A DNA stretch of 64,000 nt from a virus. Of the stretch, positions 7,054 through 17,156 are shown piece after piece. Made by a program: the position numbers and the translations under genes. The notes beneath the pieces were generated by a model. It saw only the letters and a list, made by a program, of their open reading frames with translations. It was not told where the DNA came from and ran no database searches. The stretch is taken from positions 120,543 to 184,542 of IMG/VR virus record IMGVR_UViG_3300011113_000747, one strand, 5' to 3'. Every line of letters starts with the position of its first letter. Positions within the stretch are counted from its first letter, which is position 1.

Positions 7054-8876
7054 GTACCAATTTTACAGATTATTCTTTACCAAAAACAGCTTATGCTGCA
7101 TTTGATGCAACAAGCTTGAGACAGCTTATTATCGATAGGCTTAATGAAAATAGCATTTTTAAAGATCAAAATTTTGAAGGAAGTAATATTAGCGCTGTCA
7201 TTGATTTGGTAGCATATATGTATCATGTCCTATTGTTTTATCTCAACCAGACATCTGCAGAAACTCTTTTTTCTCAAACTACATTGTTTGAAAATATGAA
7301 CAAAATTGTAAGTTTGCTAAACTACAAACCTATAGGTGATCAAACAAGTATAGTAAGTTTCAATACAACCTGTAAACCAGAAATACCAACTGGTCAATAT
7401 ACAATTCCAAAATTTAGTTATCTTAATACTGGTGGTAAAAGTTTTGCATTACTTGATGATCTTATTTTTGAAAAAACAAATTCAGATACCGAGATTGTAA
7501 CAACAAGTACAAGTGTTCTATATCAAGGTAAAATTACAGAAAATCCTCCATATATTGCAACTGGTGAGGATTTTGAAACAGTATTCATTACATTTGTAAA
7601 TCGTGTATCTGAAACAACAGAAACACAAAATGAAAAATTCATTTCAGATAATTCATTTAGAGTATTTGTTAGGGAAGTTGACACTGGAATATGGCATGAA
7701 TATGAAGAAACATCATCTTTATATCTCATTAACAATGTTGGTCGCTTTTATGAAAAGAGATTAAATGATCAAAATCAGTATGAATTTAAATTTGGTAATG
7801 ATGTCAATGGTCGTAAGCTAGTAGAAGGTGATGTAGTTGGTATTTACTATATTATATCTGATGGACCTTCAGGTGAAATAACACCAAATTCTTTAACAGG
7901 TATTATCACCTATTTTCAATCTGTACAATTCAACTCAATTAAAGAGTACATTTACGCAAATGAAAATTTATTACCTCAAAACTTACTTAGTTTTGTTGAA
8001 TTTAATAATGAGTTTGAATCAATTAAAGTCAAAGAACGTGAATCTGTAGATGAAATCAGAAACAACGTACCGAAACTATTTTCATCACAAAATAGAGCAG
8101 TTACCTTAAACGACTACACACAATACGTGGATAAAAATTACTCTGATATTATTGCTTCAGCAAAATCTATTAACAATAATACATACGTCAATAATTATCT
8201 GAGATATTATTATAGTTTGGGTTTATCATCTCCGAATAGAGATCCAAGCGTATTGCTAAATCAGGTAAACTTCATGACATCCACAAACTTCAACAACATT
8301 TATATGTTTGTGGTTCCTAAGTTTGGTATTACAAGAAATGAGCAATTCCCAACATCTCTTAGTGCTGGCCAGAAATTATTAATTGTAAACGAGCTTAATA
8401 AAATTAAATCAGCCACTCATCAAATAGTACCGATGGATCCGATTTATAAAGCATTTGCATTTGGTGTATTGTTACAAAGTGAATTACCATTTTATCAGAT
8501 AAAGGATACATCATATCTTGTTTTAAAAAGATCAGTTCTTTCTAATCTCAACAAAGAAAAGATTAAGTCACTAGCAACAGCTGTTGTGCAAGATTTTTTT
8601 GATATTAGTAATAATTCGTTAGGGATGTCTATTGATTTGAGTGTTCTCACTAATTCTCTTTTATCTATTGAAGGTGTTACTGGTGTTTTAACCCGTAGGG
8701 TATCAAATGGTCAGACCCGCGAAGTGCCATATATTAGTATGGTTGTATGGAACCCAAATTACCCTACTGCTGATGTACAACTTATATCTCAAAGTTTAGT
8801 TTTACAGGATTTTGAATTCCCATTTTTACAACAACAATCCTTAATTTCTACACACATTATAGTAGAAGATGAATAA
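7050..8876 (+). CDS. 6: Baseplate wedge protein, gp6-like
   Basis: 608 residues (T4 gp6 is about 660). The N-terminal SNISAVIDLVAYMYHVLLFYLNQTSAETLF and the middle ESVDEIRNNVPKLFSSQNRAVTLNDY are typical of the gp6/baseplate-J superfamily, whose dimers form the ring around the baseplate hub. It sits directly behind gp25 and overlaps the next gene by 8 nt. Confidence 0.85.
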   Translation: MSTNFTDYSLPKTAYAAFDATSLRQLIIDRLNENSIFKDQNFEGSNISAVIDLVAYMYHVLLFYLNQTSAETLFSQTTLFENMNKIVSLLNYKPIGDQTSIVSFNTTCKPEIPTGQYTIPKFSYLNTGGKSFALLDDLIFEKTNSDTEIVTTSTSVLYQGKITENPPYIATGEDFETVFITFVNRVSETTETQNEKFISDNSFRVFVREVDTGIWHEYEETSSLYLINNVGRFYEKRLNDQNQYEFKFGNDVNGRKLVEGDVVGIYYIISDGPSGEITPNSLTGIITYFQSVQFNSIKEYIYANENLLPQNLLSFVEFNNEFESIKVKERESVDEIRNNVPKLFSSQNRAVTLNDYTQYVDKNYSDIIASAKSINNNTYVNNYLRYYYSLGLSSPNRDPSVLLNQVNFMTSTNFNNIYMFVVPKFGITRNEQFPTSLSAGQKLLIVNELNKIKSATHQIVPMDPIYKAFAFGVLLQSELPFYQIKDTSYLVLKRSVLSNLNKEKIKSLATAVVQDFFDISNNSLGMSIDLSVLTNSLLSIEGVTGVLTRRVSNGQTREVPYISMVVWNPNYPTADVQLISQSLVLQDFEFPFLQQQSLISTHIIVEDE

Positions 8877-11133
8877 TATTACTGTTGAAATTTTTACAAA
8901 AGACTACAAGAACACAGTAGGTGTTCTTTCTGGTTATACATTGCCTATTACCCCATTTTATTTTGAGGCTAATTACCAAGTAGCTGTTATACCAGGTCAA
9001 GGTGGGTTTAGTTATATTACAACTGAAGAAACACCAACTGAGTATATAATTACAGAAACATTAGATACGTTAATAACAGAAATTGTTAATGCTGGTATTG
9101 TTTCAAATAAAAGAGTTGTGTGGGATTTTGGTGATGGTACATACTCAGCTGAATTAACTGGAATACATTATTACAAAAATCCAGGTGTATATACAGTTAA
9201 CTCCTATTTCTTTGACGCGACAGGTGGTGTGTATAAAAACACAACAACACCAACAATTACCTGTTTCAATTTTATACAAGATACTTTCAATGTCGACATT
9301 TCTAGCAGCTATATTTCATCATCTAAATATACACTTTCAGCAGCTAAAATTACCAATCCATTTTCTATAACATCACAGAGTTCTTGGCAAGATGTTATTT
9401 CAAGTAATAATTATGCTACGACATTTGGTCTTAATCTCTTAAGTGGTACAACAAACTATTTTACTCAGAAATTAGATACAAATAAATACGGACATCTCTA
9501 CCCTTATTCATCTTTTTATGATATTGATGATGATGGATTATATTATCAAATACAGGATATTACAATTGAAAGAACACCTATATATTGTGCTCTTTCTGGA
9601 GATTTGTTGTACATAACCACTAGCGAAAACCCAGTAAGTATTTTTTGTGGTGTAAGTGGTGTTAAAAATGTTTATGTTAAAGATGATAAACCTGGTGATA
9701 GACAAATAGTTGTTTATAGTAAAAATATTACGGAAAATAACACCCCTCCAATCATATTTAACGCTCAATTTTTACCAGCTACTGTAGCTGAATTAGCTTT
9801 TTCAAGTAATGGTATTACAGGTGAAGGTGCACCGAATACAGCATTTGATATTGATAGTATAAAATATGTTGGACAAAAAATTAACTTTGTTGTAACACTT
9901 AAAGACCCTGACTATTTTACAGTTAAAAATTTCTCTAACTTATACATGGGTAGTCTCACCGGACTACCAGGTATTAATATATTACCCACAAGAAGTGATG
10001 GTGTTATAGATACAACACTTGGTACCATTTCAAGTAATTTTACCTACCTATCATCTATAACAGGTGGTTATTTTAGAGGTATTTTTGTGCCAGCAGTTAC
10101 AGCTGAAAACATATATCTTCAAGCAATAACAGTTTCAACATCTGGTCAATATTTAGCGTTAGATGATACAATTACATTTTTAACGTTAGATTACCCACTC
10201 ACATTACTCACATTAGATGATTATTCAACAACAGATGTTGTATCGGGTAGAAGTAATTCCTTTTCTGTTTACCCTTCTGGTGGTAAATATAATATTGCAA
10301 AAATTAATGAAGATTTTGATTTTGGTGGTACATTTAATAAGCTAAGATATCAAGAATTTTTATTCGATAGCCCTGTATTGTTTAATGAGTTTTTTGGTAC
10401 CGTTTATGGTGGGGCATCTGCAGAGCCAACTGCACCAGGTAAAACCATTTATGAAAAAATAGCTAACTTTACATCTAACCAAGCAGATGTTTACAGAAGT
10501 AACTTACAATCATTACTTTCTATAAATGCAATGTTAGATGGAAAAGCTAACACCTATGAAACTACAAATTTTTCATCACCAAGTAAAATTAAAAGATTGG
10601 TAGATATTTTCAGTATAAACCACTCAAGATTGTGGGGATCTACAAATACATTCAATGAAAACTTTGATAGTTTATTCAATATTGATACATCAATATACGG
10701 TACTAACTTAGGTGATAAATTAGATTTTTATACCACTGTTTTAACATCTGGGTATGACAATTGGATAGTAGCATTAGAAAGATTTAGCAACACATATATA
10801 AAATGCAATACATTTATATCTCTTCTTTCTACCACAACAATTGATGCTGGTCTCTCAACTTATGCATTAAGTTCATATAATGATACATGGGGATGGAACT
10901 TAGTATTAGGTGCAGGCTTAACAGGTGCAGATATTACTAAATATTACGATTTCTACCAATTTATTAATACACCAGAAGGTACACATTACAATAACGTTAT
11001 TAACTTTAGCGATCCATACACTACTATTTCATATTCCAATTCTTCTTATAAAGATTGGTCTAAAAATGGAGGTATTATAGATGAAATGCTAATGCATACT
11101 CTATATACTGGTACTAATGTACTATCCTCATAA
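8869..11133 (+). CDS. Large baseplate or tail protein with PKD domain
   Basis: 754 residues. Residues about 84-125 form a PKD/Ig-like domain (VVWDFGDGTYS ... YKNPGVYTVNSYFF). The rest is beta-rich and Ser/Thr-rich; the C-terminal 180 residues are helical with WGWNLVLGAGLTGAD. Position after gp6 suggests a gp7/gp8-like wedge role, but I cannot align it to those proteins. The PKD fold suggests a surface-exposed or protein-binding arm. Confidence 0.6.
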   Translation: MNNITVEIFTKDYKNTVGVLSGYTLPITPFYFEANYQVAVIPGQGGFSYITTEETPTEYIITETLDTLITEIVNAGIVSNKRVVWDFGDGTYSAELTGIHYYKNPGVYTVNSYFFDATGGVYKNTTTPTITCFNFIQDTFNVDISSSYISSSKYTLSAAKITNPFSITSQSSWQDVISSNNYATTFGLNLLSGTTNYFTQKLDTNKYGHLYPYSSFYDIDDDGLYYQIQDITIERTPIYCALSGDLLYITTSENPVSIFCGVSGVKNVYVKDDKPGDRQIVVYSKNITENNTPPIIFNAQFLPATVAELAFSSNGITGEGAPNTAFDIDSIKYVGQKINFVVTLKDPDYFTVKNFSNLYMGSLTGLPGINILPTRSDGVIDTTLGTISSNFTYLSSITGGYFRGIFVPAVTAENIYLQAITVSTSGQYLALDDTITFLTLDYPLTLLTLDDYSTTDVVSGRSNSFSVYPSGGKYNIAKINEDFDFGGTFNKLRYQEFLFDSPVLFNEFFGTVYGGASAEPTAPGKTIYEKIANFTSNQADVYRSNLQSLLSINAMLDGKANTYETTNFSSPSKIKRLVDIFSINHSRLWGSTNTFNENFDSLFNIDTSIYGTNLGDKLDFYTTVLTSGYDNWIVALERFSNTYIKCNTFISLLSTTTIDAGLSTYALSSYNDTWGWNLVLGAGLTGADITKYYDFYQFINTPEGTHYNNVINFSDPYTTISYSNSSYKDWSKNGGIIDEMLMHTLYTGTNVLSS

Positions 11134-11144
11134 GTAATTTCCAT

Positions 11145-11159
11145 ACTAAATATAGATAG
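11145..11159 (+). promoter_or_regulatory. Late promoter of the 11160 gene
   Basis: ACTAAATA (TAAATA at 11147-11152), 7 nt, ATG at 11160. Confidence 0.65.
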
Positions 11160-13841
11160 ATGGAAAAGCTGTTAACATTCGAATTTGAAGAGGTTCAAAA
11201 CTCTATTGTAACTCCTGATAGTTTATCATATGGAGACTTACTGCAACCTTATTCGTTTTTAGAATTTCTTAAAAATACTAGTAATAACTACACACCTAAA
11301 GTATATAACGAATTTTATATTGAATATCTCAAAAGATGGGGCAATGTAAAAAATGACATTATTATCACAGATCAGCAGATTATTTCATCTCAATACACTG
11401 ATTTACTTAAAGACATTACTCTTAATTATTCAACTTTAGAAGAGCGTAGATTTCTTGCTAACATTGATTTTAGTGATCCTGAAGATCTTGAGATTGCAAT
11501 ACCTTTTTTTGTTCGCAAAATTAAAGATATTACATTACTTTACAAATCTTCGAGAGATCAGCTTACTTTTCAAATTGAAAAAAATAAGAGAAAAGGCACA
11601 CCTAATAGTATTGAAGTAGCTATACGACAGAATATTATTGAGTTTTTGTTTAATAATGAGAGATTTTCTTCACTTAACATACCACTATCTACAGTACAGT
11701 CAGAAATAAAGATTGAAATTGAAGATTTGGTAGATACCTTTCAATCTTACTTTAACCTAAAATCCACACCACCAGATTATGGAGGTACATTAAGACAAGA
11801 GTTTTATAGCGCTAACGTAAATGACGTTGACTATGCTAACTATATTGATCTTGAGGAGTTTTTAAAAACTAATGTATTTAATAATACATTTTTAACAGAA
11901 CTCGGAAAGAGCTTTACTATCAATGTTGATCTTACATATGATGCTGTTTGTGATCCACAAAACCCTATAGGAGATTTCTTAGAAGAACAAACTGTTGGTG
12001 GTGTCACCCCTCAAGATTATAATGCACTAAGAGGTGATTTAGTGAGACGTATTATTGGTGTTGATTATTATTTTATTACAAAAAATAACGACGGTGAAAT
12101 TGCAACAGGTATATTATTTGAAGCTTCCAATCCTGTAGGTAACCTACTTAACGTTGATACAGCATCAACTGCGTCTGTATTATCTGATGAATTAACTTCA
12201 CTTAAAAAAATCGGTCTCTATTTTGCACCTGAGAAACAAAGTATAATTAGACTCAATAAAACCGAAAATAAGTATGAGATTGATACAGATAATTTAGAAG
12301 AGGGTGTAACATATGTATATCCTGATCCTTCATTATATGGTAAGGGTTATGATTCCACATATCCTTTAATATTTTACTATAATAATTCATCAGTTTATAG
12401 AAATTCATCTAACGCGTTTGCTTTTGGTGATCCCAAACTATCACCAAGAGATCAAAACTATTATGCCTATTACTCACGTGAGCAAACATTTGAAACAGAA
12501 AATATAAACGAAAATAACTTCAATAATGCATTTTCACTGTTATATAACAGTGGTTATGTTCAAGATTGGAAACAAGACGTTTATGGTAATGAATATGGTC
12601 TTTTTAAAGATCAATATGGTGAATATTACAAAGGTAGGTATAGCTTTACTGAAATAGTAGATACTGGATCTGTAGTAAAATACTTACCTTTTAACGGTTG
12701 GTTATACAATGACCCTGTTAGTGGTTATTCCTTTAACTACAGTGAAAGTGGTAAATATATAGGTTTTGATGATGTGTACAAATCTGGTATTTCATTATCT
12801 GGGGGTAATTTTACCTCTAATGATGTTGATCAGTATTTGAATTTTAGATCCTTTACACCATACCAAGACATACCTCTTAAGTTCAATCTTTATCCAGAAT
12901 ATGGTTCAGCTGATCTATTAAGGTCTATACCTCTTGAATCATCCAAAACTCAGGTTAGTACTACATCAGGTGTTAGCGCAACAACTACAATAACTAGCAG
13001 GATGCTTAAACCTGGTACAATCTATGTTAAAGATGTTATAACAGGTAATATATCTCCTATATCTAGTGCGTTAACAACAACATTTAGTAAATATCCTTCT
13101 GCAGTTGAAAATGAGGTTTATACATCGTGCATAACATTAGATATGTTTTATGATACTATTATAGTAAGGACACCTTCATATCTAGTTTTTGATAAAATAA
13201 ACTATAATGAAACTGGATTTATAAATCCTAATACATTTAACATTTACTTAACTTCAAATCCATCTAGGTGTGGTAAATTTAGTAACTTGTTTTTTGAATC
13301 AAGTCTCAATTCTGTATTTTTCTTCAATACCACAACACTTGGTACGTTGAGTACTGATAATTACAAAATTATATATCCTGAAATTTACTATTTTGATATC
13401 GATAAACATCGACTTAAGAAAATTTTTCCAGAAGGTGTTTCAACTATTCAAGCTCTTTCTAGTAACTTTAGCTTATTTGGTGTTATAAGTGCAACTAACA
13501 TAGTGGAATTTTCTTGTGAAAAGATTTCATATAATAAATCCAACGATATGTTTGTAATAAACTACATTGGATATGATAGTAATAAATCACCATATCTATT
13601 CGATCATAAATTTAGGTATGATGGTGAAACTATTGAGTTTAAATATTCGAATGTTTATGCCACAGACTCATTTAAACAAACGTCTAATTTCCACACACTA
13701 ACATCAGATACAGAGTTTATAGGTGAGGTTTCAAATACTGGTGTTATTGCATACACCTCATTTTCATATAATTTCGACGTAAGTTCATCACAAATTTTAG
13801 GGCTCACGCTAAATAGAGAAGGGGGATATCTACAGTTTTAA
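11160..13841 (+). CDS. Large baseplate or tail protein, unknown family
   Basis: 893 residues, the largest protein in the window. The first 250 residues are helical and charged; the rest is beta-rich with many Tyr, Asn and Ser, as in large baseplate wedge or peripheral proteins. Its late promoter and the 1-nt stop/start overlap with the gene at 13841 place it in the tail module. A gp7- or gp10-like role is inferred from position only. Confidence 0.55.
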   Translation: MEKLLTFEFEEVQNSIVTPDSLSYGDLLQPYSFLEFLKNTSNNYTPKVYNEFYIEYLKRWGNVKNDIIITDQQIISSQYTDLLKDITLNYSTLEERRFLANIDFSDPEDLEIAIPFFVRKIKDITLLYKSSRDQLTFQIEKNKRKGTPNSIEVAIRQNIIEFLFNNERFSSLNIPLSTVQSEIKIEIEDLVDTFQSYFNLKSTPPDYGGTLRQEFYSANVNDVDYANYIDLEEFLKTNVFNNTFLTELGKSFTINVDLTYDAVCDPQNPIGDFLEEQTVGGVTPQDYNALRGDLVRRIIGVDYYFITKNNDGEIATGILFEASNPVGNLLNVDTASTASVLSDELTSLKKIGLYFAPEKQSIIRLNKTENKYEIDTDNLEEGVTYVYPDPSLYGKGYDSTYPLIFYYNNSSVYRNSSNAFAFGDPKLSPRDQNYYAYYSREQTFETENINENNFNNAFSLLYNSGYVQDWKQDVYGNEYGLFKDQYGEYYKGRYSFTEIVDTGSVVKYLPFNGWLYNDPVSGYSFNYSESGKYIGFDDVYKSGISLSGGNFTSNDVDQYLNFRSFTPYQDIPLKFNLYPEYGSADLLRSIPLESSKTQVSTTSGVSATTTITSRMLKPGTIYVKDVITGNISPISSALTTTFSKYPSAVENEVYTSCITLDMFYDTIIVRTPSYLVFDKINYNETGFINPNTFNIYLTSNPSRCGKFSNLFFESSLNSVFFFNTTTLGTLSTDNYKIIYPEIYYFDIDKHRLKKIFPEGVSTIQALSSNFSLFGVISATNIVEFSCEKISYNKSNDMFVINYIGYDSNKSPYLFDHKFRYDGETIEFKYSNVYATDSFKQTSNFHTLTSDTEFIGEVSNTGVIAYTSFSYNFDVSSSQILGLTLNREGGYLQF

Positions 13842-14377
13842 TGACAACAATTACACAAACAATTTCAACCAACCCATATATTTCCGAAGGTGATTACTTT
13901 ATTTTATACGATGAAATTACCATCAAAGGTGGTACATCTATCAAATTAGATCTACTTAATGTGGATGAATCTATATTTAAGGTAAAATATCTCAATATTG
14001 ATTGGGGAGATGGTACTACAGAAAAACATAGATTTAATATTTTTCTAGATTATTACAATGAGTCTATCATACCAGAAGTTTTATACAATAAACAAGGATC
14101 AGTATGTTTAGAATATACACATAGTTTTAACTCAGATCAATCAGCATATTTTACTCTATATTATATTAGTGTCACTATGCTTTATTTTAACGGTACTGTA
14201 GGTAAAGTCACAATACCAGTAAAAGTTTCAAAACCATCGATGTATGATAGAGTTGGTGAGCTGAAATTAATTAATAATCAAATATTACCTCTTTCATCTT
14301 CAAATACACTTCTCAATATTCAAACCGAAAAAGAGTTTTTTGTGATACCAATGATCACCAACGCAACTAACAATTAA
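13841..14377 (+). CDS. PKD-like tail accessory protein
   Basis: 178 residues, all beta. NIDWGDGTTEKHRF (about 47-60) and the later LEYTHSF strand fit a PKD-type beta-sandwich, the same fold as in the 754-aa protein at 8869. It starts on the last base of the preceding gene's stop codon, so it is translated with it. Confidence 0.55.
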   Translation: MTTITQTISTNPYISEGDYFILYDEITIKGGTSIKLDLLNVDESIFKVKYLNIDWGDGTTEKHRFNIFLDYYNESIIPEVLYNKQGSVCLEYTHSFNSDQSAYFTLYYISVTMLYFNGTVGKVTIPVKVSKPSMYDRVGELKLINNQILPLSSSNTLLNIQTEKEFFVIPMITNATNN

Positions 14378-14385
14378 ATATTAAT
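14373..14385 (+). promoter_or_regulatory. Late promoter of the 14386 fibre gene
   Basis: ATTAAATA (TAAATA at 14375-14380), 5 nt, ATG at 14386. It overlaps the stop of the preceding gene. Confidence 0.7.
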
Positions 14386-16014
14386 ATGTCAGATATCAGA
14401 ATTTCAGAATTACCACCACTTAGCGTTTTAGCATCTGTAAATGATGCTGACGTGTACCCTGTTGTAAATAATAACGTTACACAAAAAATTCGTTTTGATA
14501 CACTATACACCAAAATTAGTAGTGTTATTCTTACTGAAGTGGTGTTTAACTCTAAGTTCAATACACTTCAAACTATTGTAAGTGCTAATAGTGGTAATTG
14601 GAATAGTACATATACTACAGTTCAAGGTAATTCTTCAACATGGGGTGCCACAACAGTTAATATTTTAACTGCATTATCACTCTTTAGAGAAATTTCTAGT
14701 TCTTCATCTCCTAATACCTCAAATTGGCCAGCACATGGCCTTTCTGCATTTTCGTTATCTGCATCGAATGTTGATTTTGTAATTAATCCAAAAGGTACAG
14801 GAGCTATTATTGCACAAATACCAACTGGTACATCAGCTGGTGGTGGTAAGCGTGGTGAATACGCTGTTGATTTACAACGTATTCGTAACAATTCATTACA
14901 AGTTGCTTCTGGTAATTATAGTGTTATAGTGGGTGGTGAAAATAATAGAGTTACTAATTTGTATTCATCAGTTGTAGGGGGTAATAGTAACGCAATTTAC
15001 AATACATACTCACATATCGGTGGTGGGTCAGGTAATGAAATTTTCAATTCATATTCAGCTATTGGTGGGGGTTTTGATAATGAAACAACAAATGATTACA
15101 CCACAATAGGTGGTGGGTATAGAAATCAAGCTGTAACAGATTTTGCTACAGTTGCTGGTGGTAGTTTAAATAAAGCCAGTGGTCAGTATTCTTTTGTTGG
15201 TGGTGGTCAATCACTTTCAGCTGCAGGTTCATTTAGTACAGCTGTAGGTGGTCATACCTTATCTGCTAGTGGTGATTATTCTGCTATAGTTGGTGGTTTA
15301 CAAAATAAAGCAAATAGTGACTATTCGTTTATTGGAGGTGGGGTTAGTAATATTGCAAGTGGTGGTTATTCTTCTATATTAGGTGGTCAGTCTAATAATA
15401 CAAACAATAAGGAGAACGCTCATATTATAGGCTCTAATATTACTGCACCTCTTTCAAATTATACATACGTTAATAATATTTCCACAACAGGTAATGTTGC
15501 AAGTAACACAGCTGTAATTACAAGCTTAACATCCACTAATACCAATCTAACTAATTTAACAGCAACTAATTCGATTGTAACAAGCTTAACAGCAACCAAT
15601 ACCAATCTAACTAATTTAACTGCTACAACCACAACAGCAACCACAATTTCTGCAGCAACATATCAAGGTGCTCAGGCTATCAAAGCATGGGTAAATTTTG
15701 ATGGTACTGGTAGTATTGGTAGTAACGCTACAATAAATGCATCTTACAATATAAATTTTGTAAGGAAAGTTAATGTTGGTCTTTATACTGTTGTATTTGC
15801 AAATTCCTCAATTTTTAATAATCAATATTATATTATGTCTGGATCTGGCTCCGGTAATTTATTATTAACACCAGTGCTCAGTGCTGATAGTAGAACATCT
15901 ACACCATCTTTAAAAACTTCACTTAGCTGTATGGTTGCTATTTTAACAGGATCTGCAGTAACTACAAATAGAGCAGACTCTAAAGAAGTAGGCTTAATGT
16001 TTATTGGTAGTTGA
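14386..16014 (+). CDS. Tail fibre with YadA-like head repeats
   Basis: 542 residues. The N-terminus SDIRISELPPL is a common virion-attachment start of phage fibres. Residues about 170-340 hold roughly eleven repeats of 14-18 residues with the signature xx(I/V)GGGxxNxAxxxYS, as in the left-handed beta-roll head of trimeric autotransporter adhesins. This is followed by TNTNLTNLTATN repeats that look like a trimeric stalk, and by a 110-residue C-terminal domain, probably the receptor-binding tip. Confidence 0.75.
   Translation: MSDIRISELPPLSVLASVNDADVYPVVNNNVTQKIRFDTLYTKISSVILTEVVFNSKFNTLQTIVSANSGNWNSTYTTVQGNSSTWGATTVNILTALSLFREISSSSSPNTSNWPAHGLSAFSLSASNVDFVINPKGTGAIIAQIPTGTSAGGGKRGEYAVDLQRIRNNSLQVASGNYSVIVGGENNRVTNLYSSVVGGNSNAIYNTYSHIGGGSGNEIFNSYSAIGGGFDNETTNDYTTIGGGYRNQAVTDFATVAGGSLNKASGQYSFVGGGQSLSAAGSFSTAVGGHTLSASGDYSAIVGGLQNKANSDYSFIGGGVSNIASGGYSSILGGQSNNTNNKENAHIIGSNITAPLSNYTYVNNISTTGNVASNTAVITSLTSTNTNLTNLTATNSIVTSLTATNTNLTNLTATTTTATTISAATYQGAQAIKAWVNFDGTGSIGSNATINASYNINFVRKVNVGLYTVVFANSSIFNNQYYIMSGSGSGNLLLTPVLSADSRTSTPSLKTSLSCMVAILTGSAVTTNRADSKEVGLMFIGS
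15521..15625 (+). repeat. Direct repeats in the fibre stalk
   Basis: Two near-identical units of about 60 bp, each holding ACAAGCTTAACA and ACCAATCTAACTAATTTAAC, encode the TSLTxTNTNLTNLT stalk. Such repeats can change fibre length by recombination. Confidence 0.6.
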
Positions 16015-16043
16015 TTTGCAAAATTTGTCATTACAATTAGATA

Positions 16044-16739
16044 ATGACTGTAAAATTTGACGAAAAAACCCATACATACCGCAATTCGGAGACCGGAGAG
16101 CGTTATACGTCTGCTACACAACTCATTTCAAGATTTAAGAAGCCTTTTGATTCTAACTTTCACGCTGAACGTGTTGCAAAAAGAGAAGGTGTTTCGAAAG
16201 AGCTAGTGCTCGAAATGTGGGAAGCAGAGAAAGAAAAAAGTATTGTAAGGGGTAAGAACTATCATTCTCTCTTAGAGAATTACGTGAGATTTGGTGAGAC
16301 TAAAGAAGACTATACTTGGTTATATAAAGCTTTCGAAAAGCAGAGAGAAACACTCGTAGGTAATTGCAAAGCAGTACATGCTGAAAAGCTTCTATGGAAT
16401 CACGAATATAAGTTAGCAGGTACTTGCGACTTGCTTTATGAGCACGATTCAAGCTTTACCGTTCTTGATTATAAGACAAACAAGCAAATTACAGCATTTT
16501 CCAAATATAATGAATATTTGTTAGAACCTGTTGATTTCCTTTCATATTGTGAATATAATGTTTATGCACTTCAGCTATCCATTTATGCATACATGAATGA
16601 AATTTTAACAGGTAAAAAAACAAGGAACTTGCATATACTATATCTATATAACGACAAATTTATTTCATTTAATGTACCATACATGAAGTGTGAGGTGCAA
16701 GCAATGTTAGAGTATAATAAAGAAAAAAACGATAAATAA
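16044..16739 (+). CDS. RecB/Cas4-like PD-(D/E)XK nuclease
   Basis: 231 residues with the RecB-family nuclease signature in order: H74 in GKNYHSLLE, D129 in AGTCDLLY, the DYK core (D142, K144) in VLDYKTNK, and Q177..Y181 in LQLSIYAY. These residues bind the metal and cut DNA. Likely an exonuclease for phage recombination or host-DNA breakdown. A weak promoter-like TACAAT 6 nt before the ATG may drive it. Confidence 0.78.
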   Translation: MTVKFDEKTHTYRNSETGERYTSATQLISRFKKPFDSNFHAERVAKREGVSKELVLEMWEAEKEKSIVRGKNYHSLLENYVRFGETKEDYTWLYKAFEKQRETLVGNCKAVHAEKLLWNHEYKLAGTCDLLYEHDSSFTVLDYKTNKQITAFSKYNEYLLEPVDFLSYCEYNVYALQLSIYAYMNEILTGKKTRNLHILYLYNDKFISFNVPYMKCEVQAMLEYNKEKNDK

Positions 16740-16748
16740 AAATAAAAG

Positions 16749-17156
16749 ATGAGTAGTAATCAACTTGATAAGTTGCATGAGTTTGATTTTTGGTCTATGA
16801 TTAAAAATCTTAAATGGGGTGATCAAACAACGCAGTGTGTCGCAGCAAAGCGTTATATTATGAAAAATTTTCCACCTTATAAAGTGAGTGCATTCAGACG
16901 AATTGCTGATGCGCATGCAACCAAATTGGTGCATAATTATGAATCTGTGGTAAAATCTATTTTTTCCTTTTCTGAGATTTATAATGGTGCAATGGAAATT
17001 GTTGGGTTTGGCAAGGTTGAGTTTGAGAGGTATATGAATGATCCAATTCTTCTTTCTGGTGTTATCGAATCGCTAGTTGAAAAAGATGAGGATAATAAGT
17101 TCGTTTATGCTCTACCTTTTGAAGATGATTATTTTGATGAAGAAACAATCGTATGA
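16749..17156 (+). CDS. Hypothetical protein, possibly DUF4240-like
   Basis: 135 residues, helical N-terminus (HEFDFWSMIKNLKWG), a central EIYNGAMEIVGFGKVEFERYM and an acidic tail. The FW..I and IVGFG..EF pattern faintly recalls DUF4240, which has no known function. Overlaps the next gene by ATGA. A TAAATA box at 16733-16738 lies 10 nt before the ATG, longer than the usual late gap. Confidence 0.5.
   Translation: MSSNQLDKLHEFDFWSMIKNLKWGDQTTQCVAAKRYIMKNFPPYKVSAFRRIADAHATKLVHNYESVVKSIFSFSEIYNGAMEIVGFGKVEFERYMNDPILLSGVIESLVEKDEDNKFVYALPFEDDYFDEETIV

Noticed and set aside
15459-15644. Val-rich minus-strand frame in the fibre stalk
   Set aside because: Reverse of the TNTNLTNL repeats, no start context.
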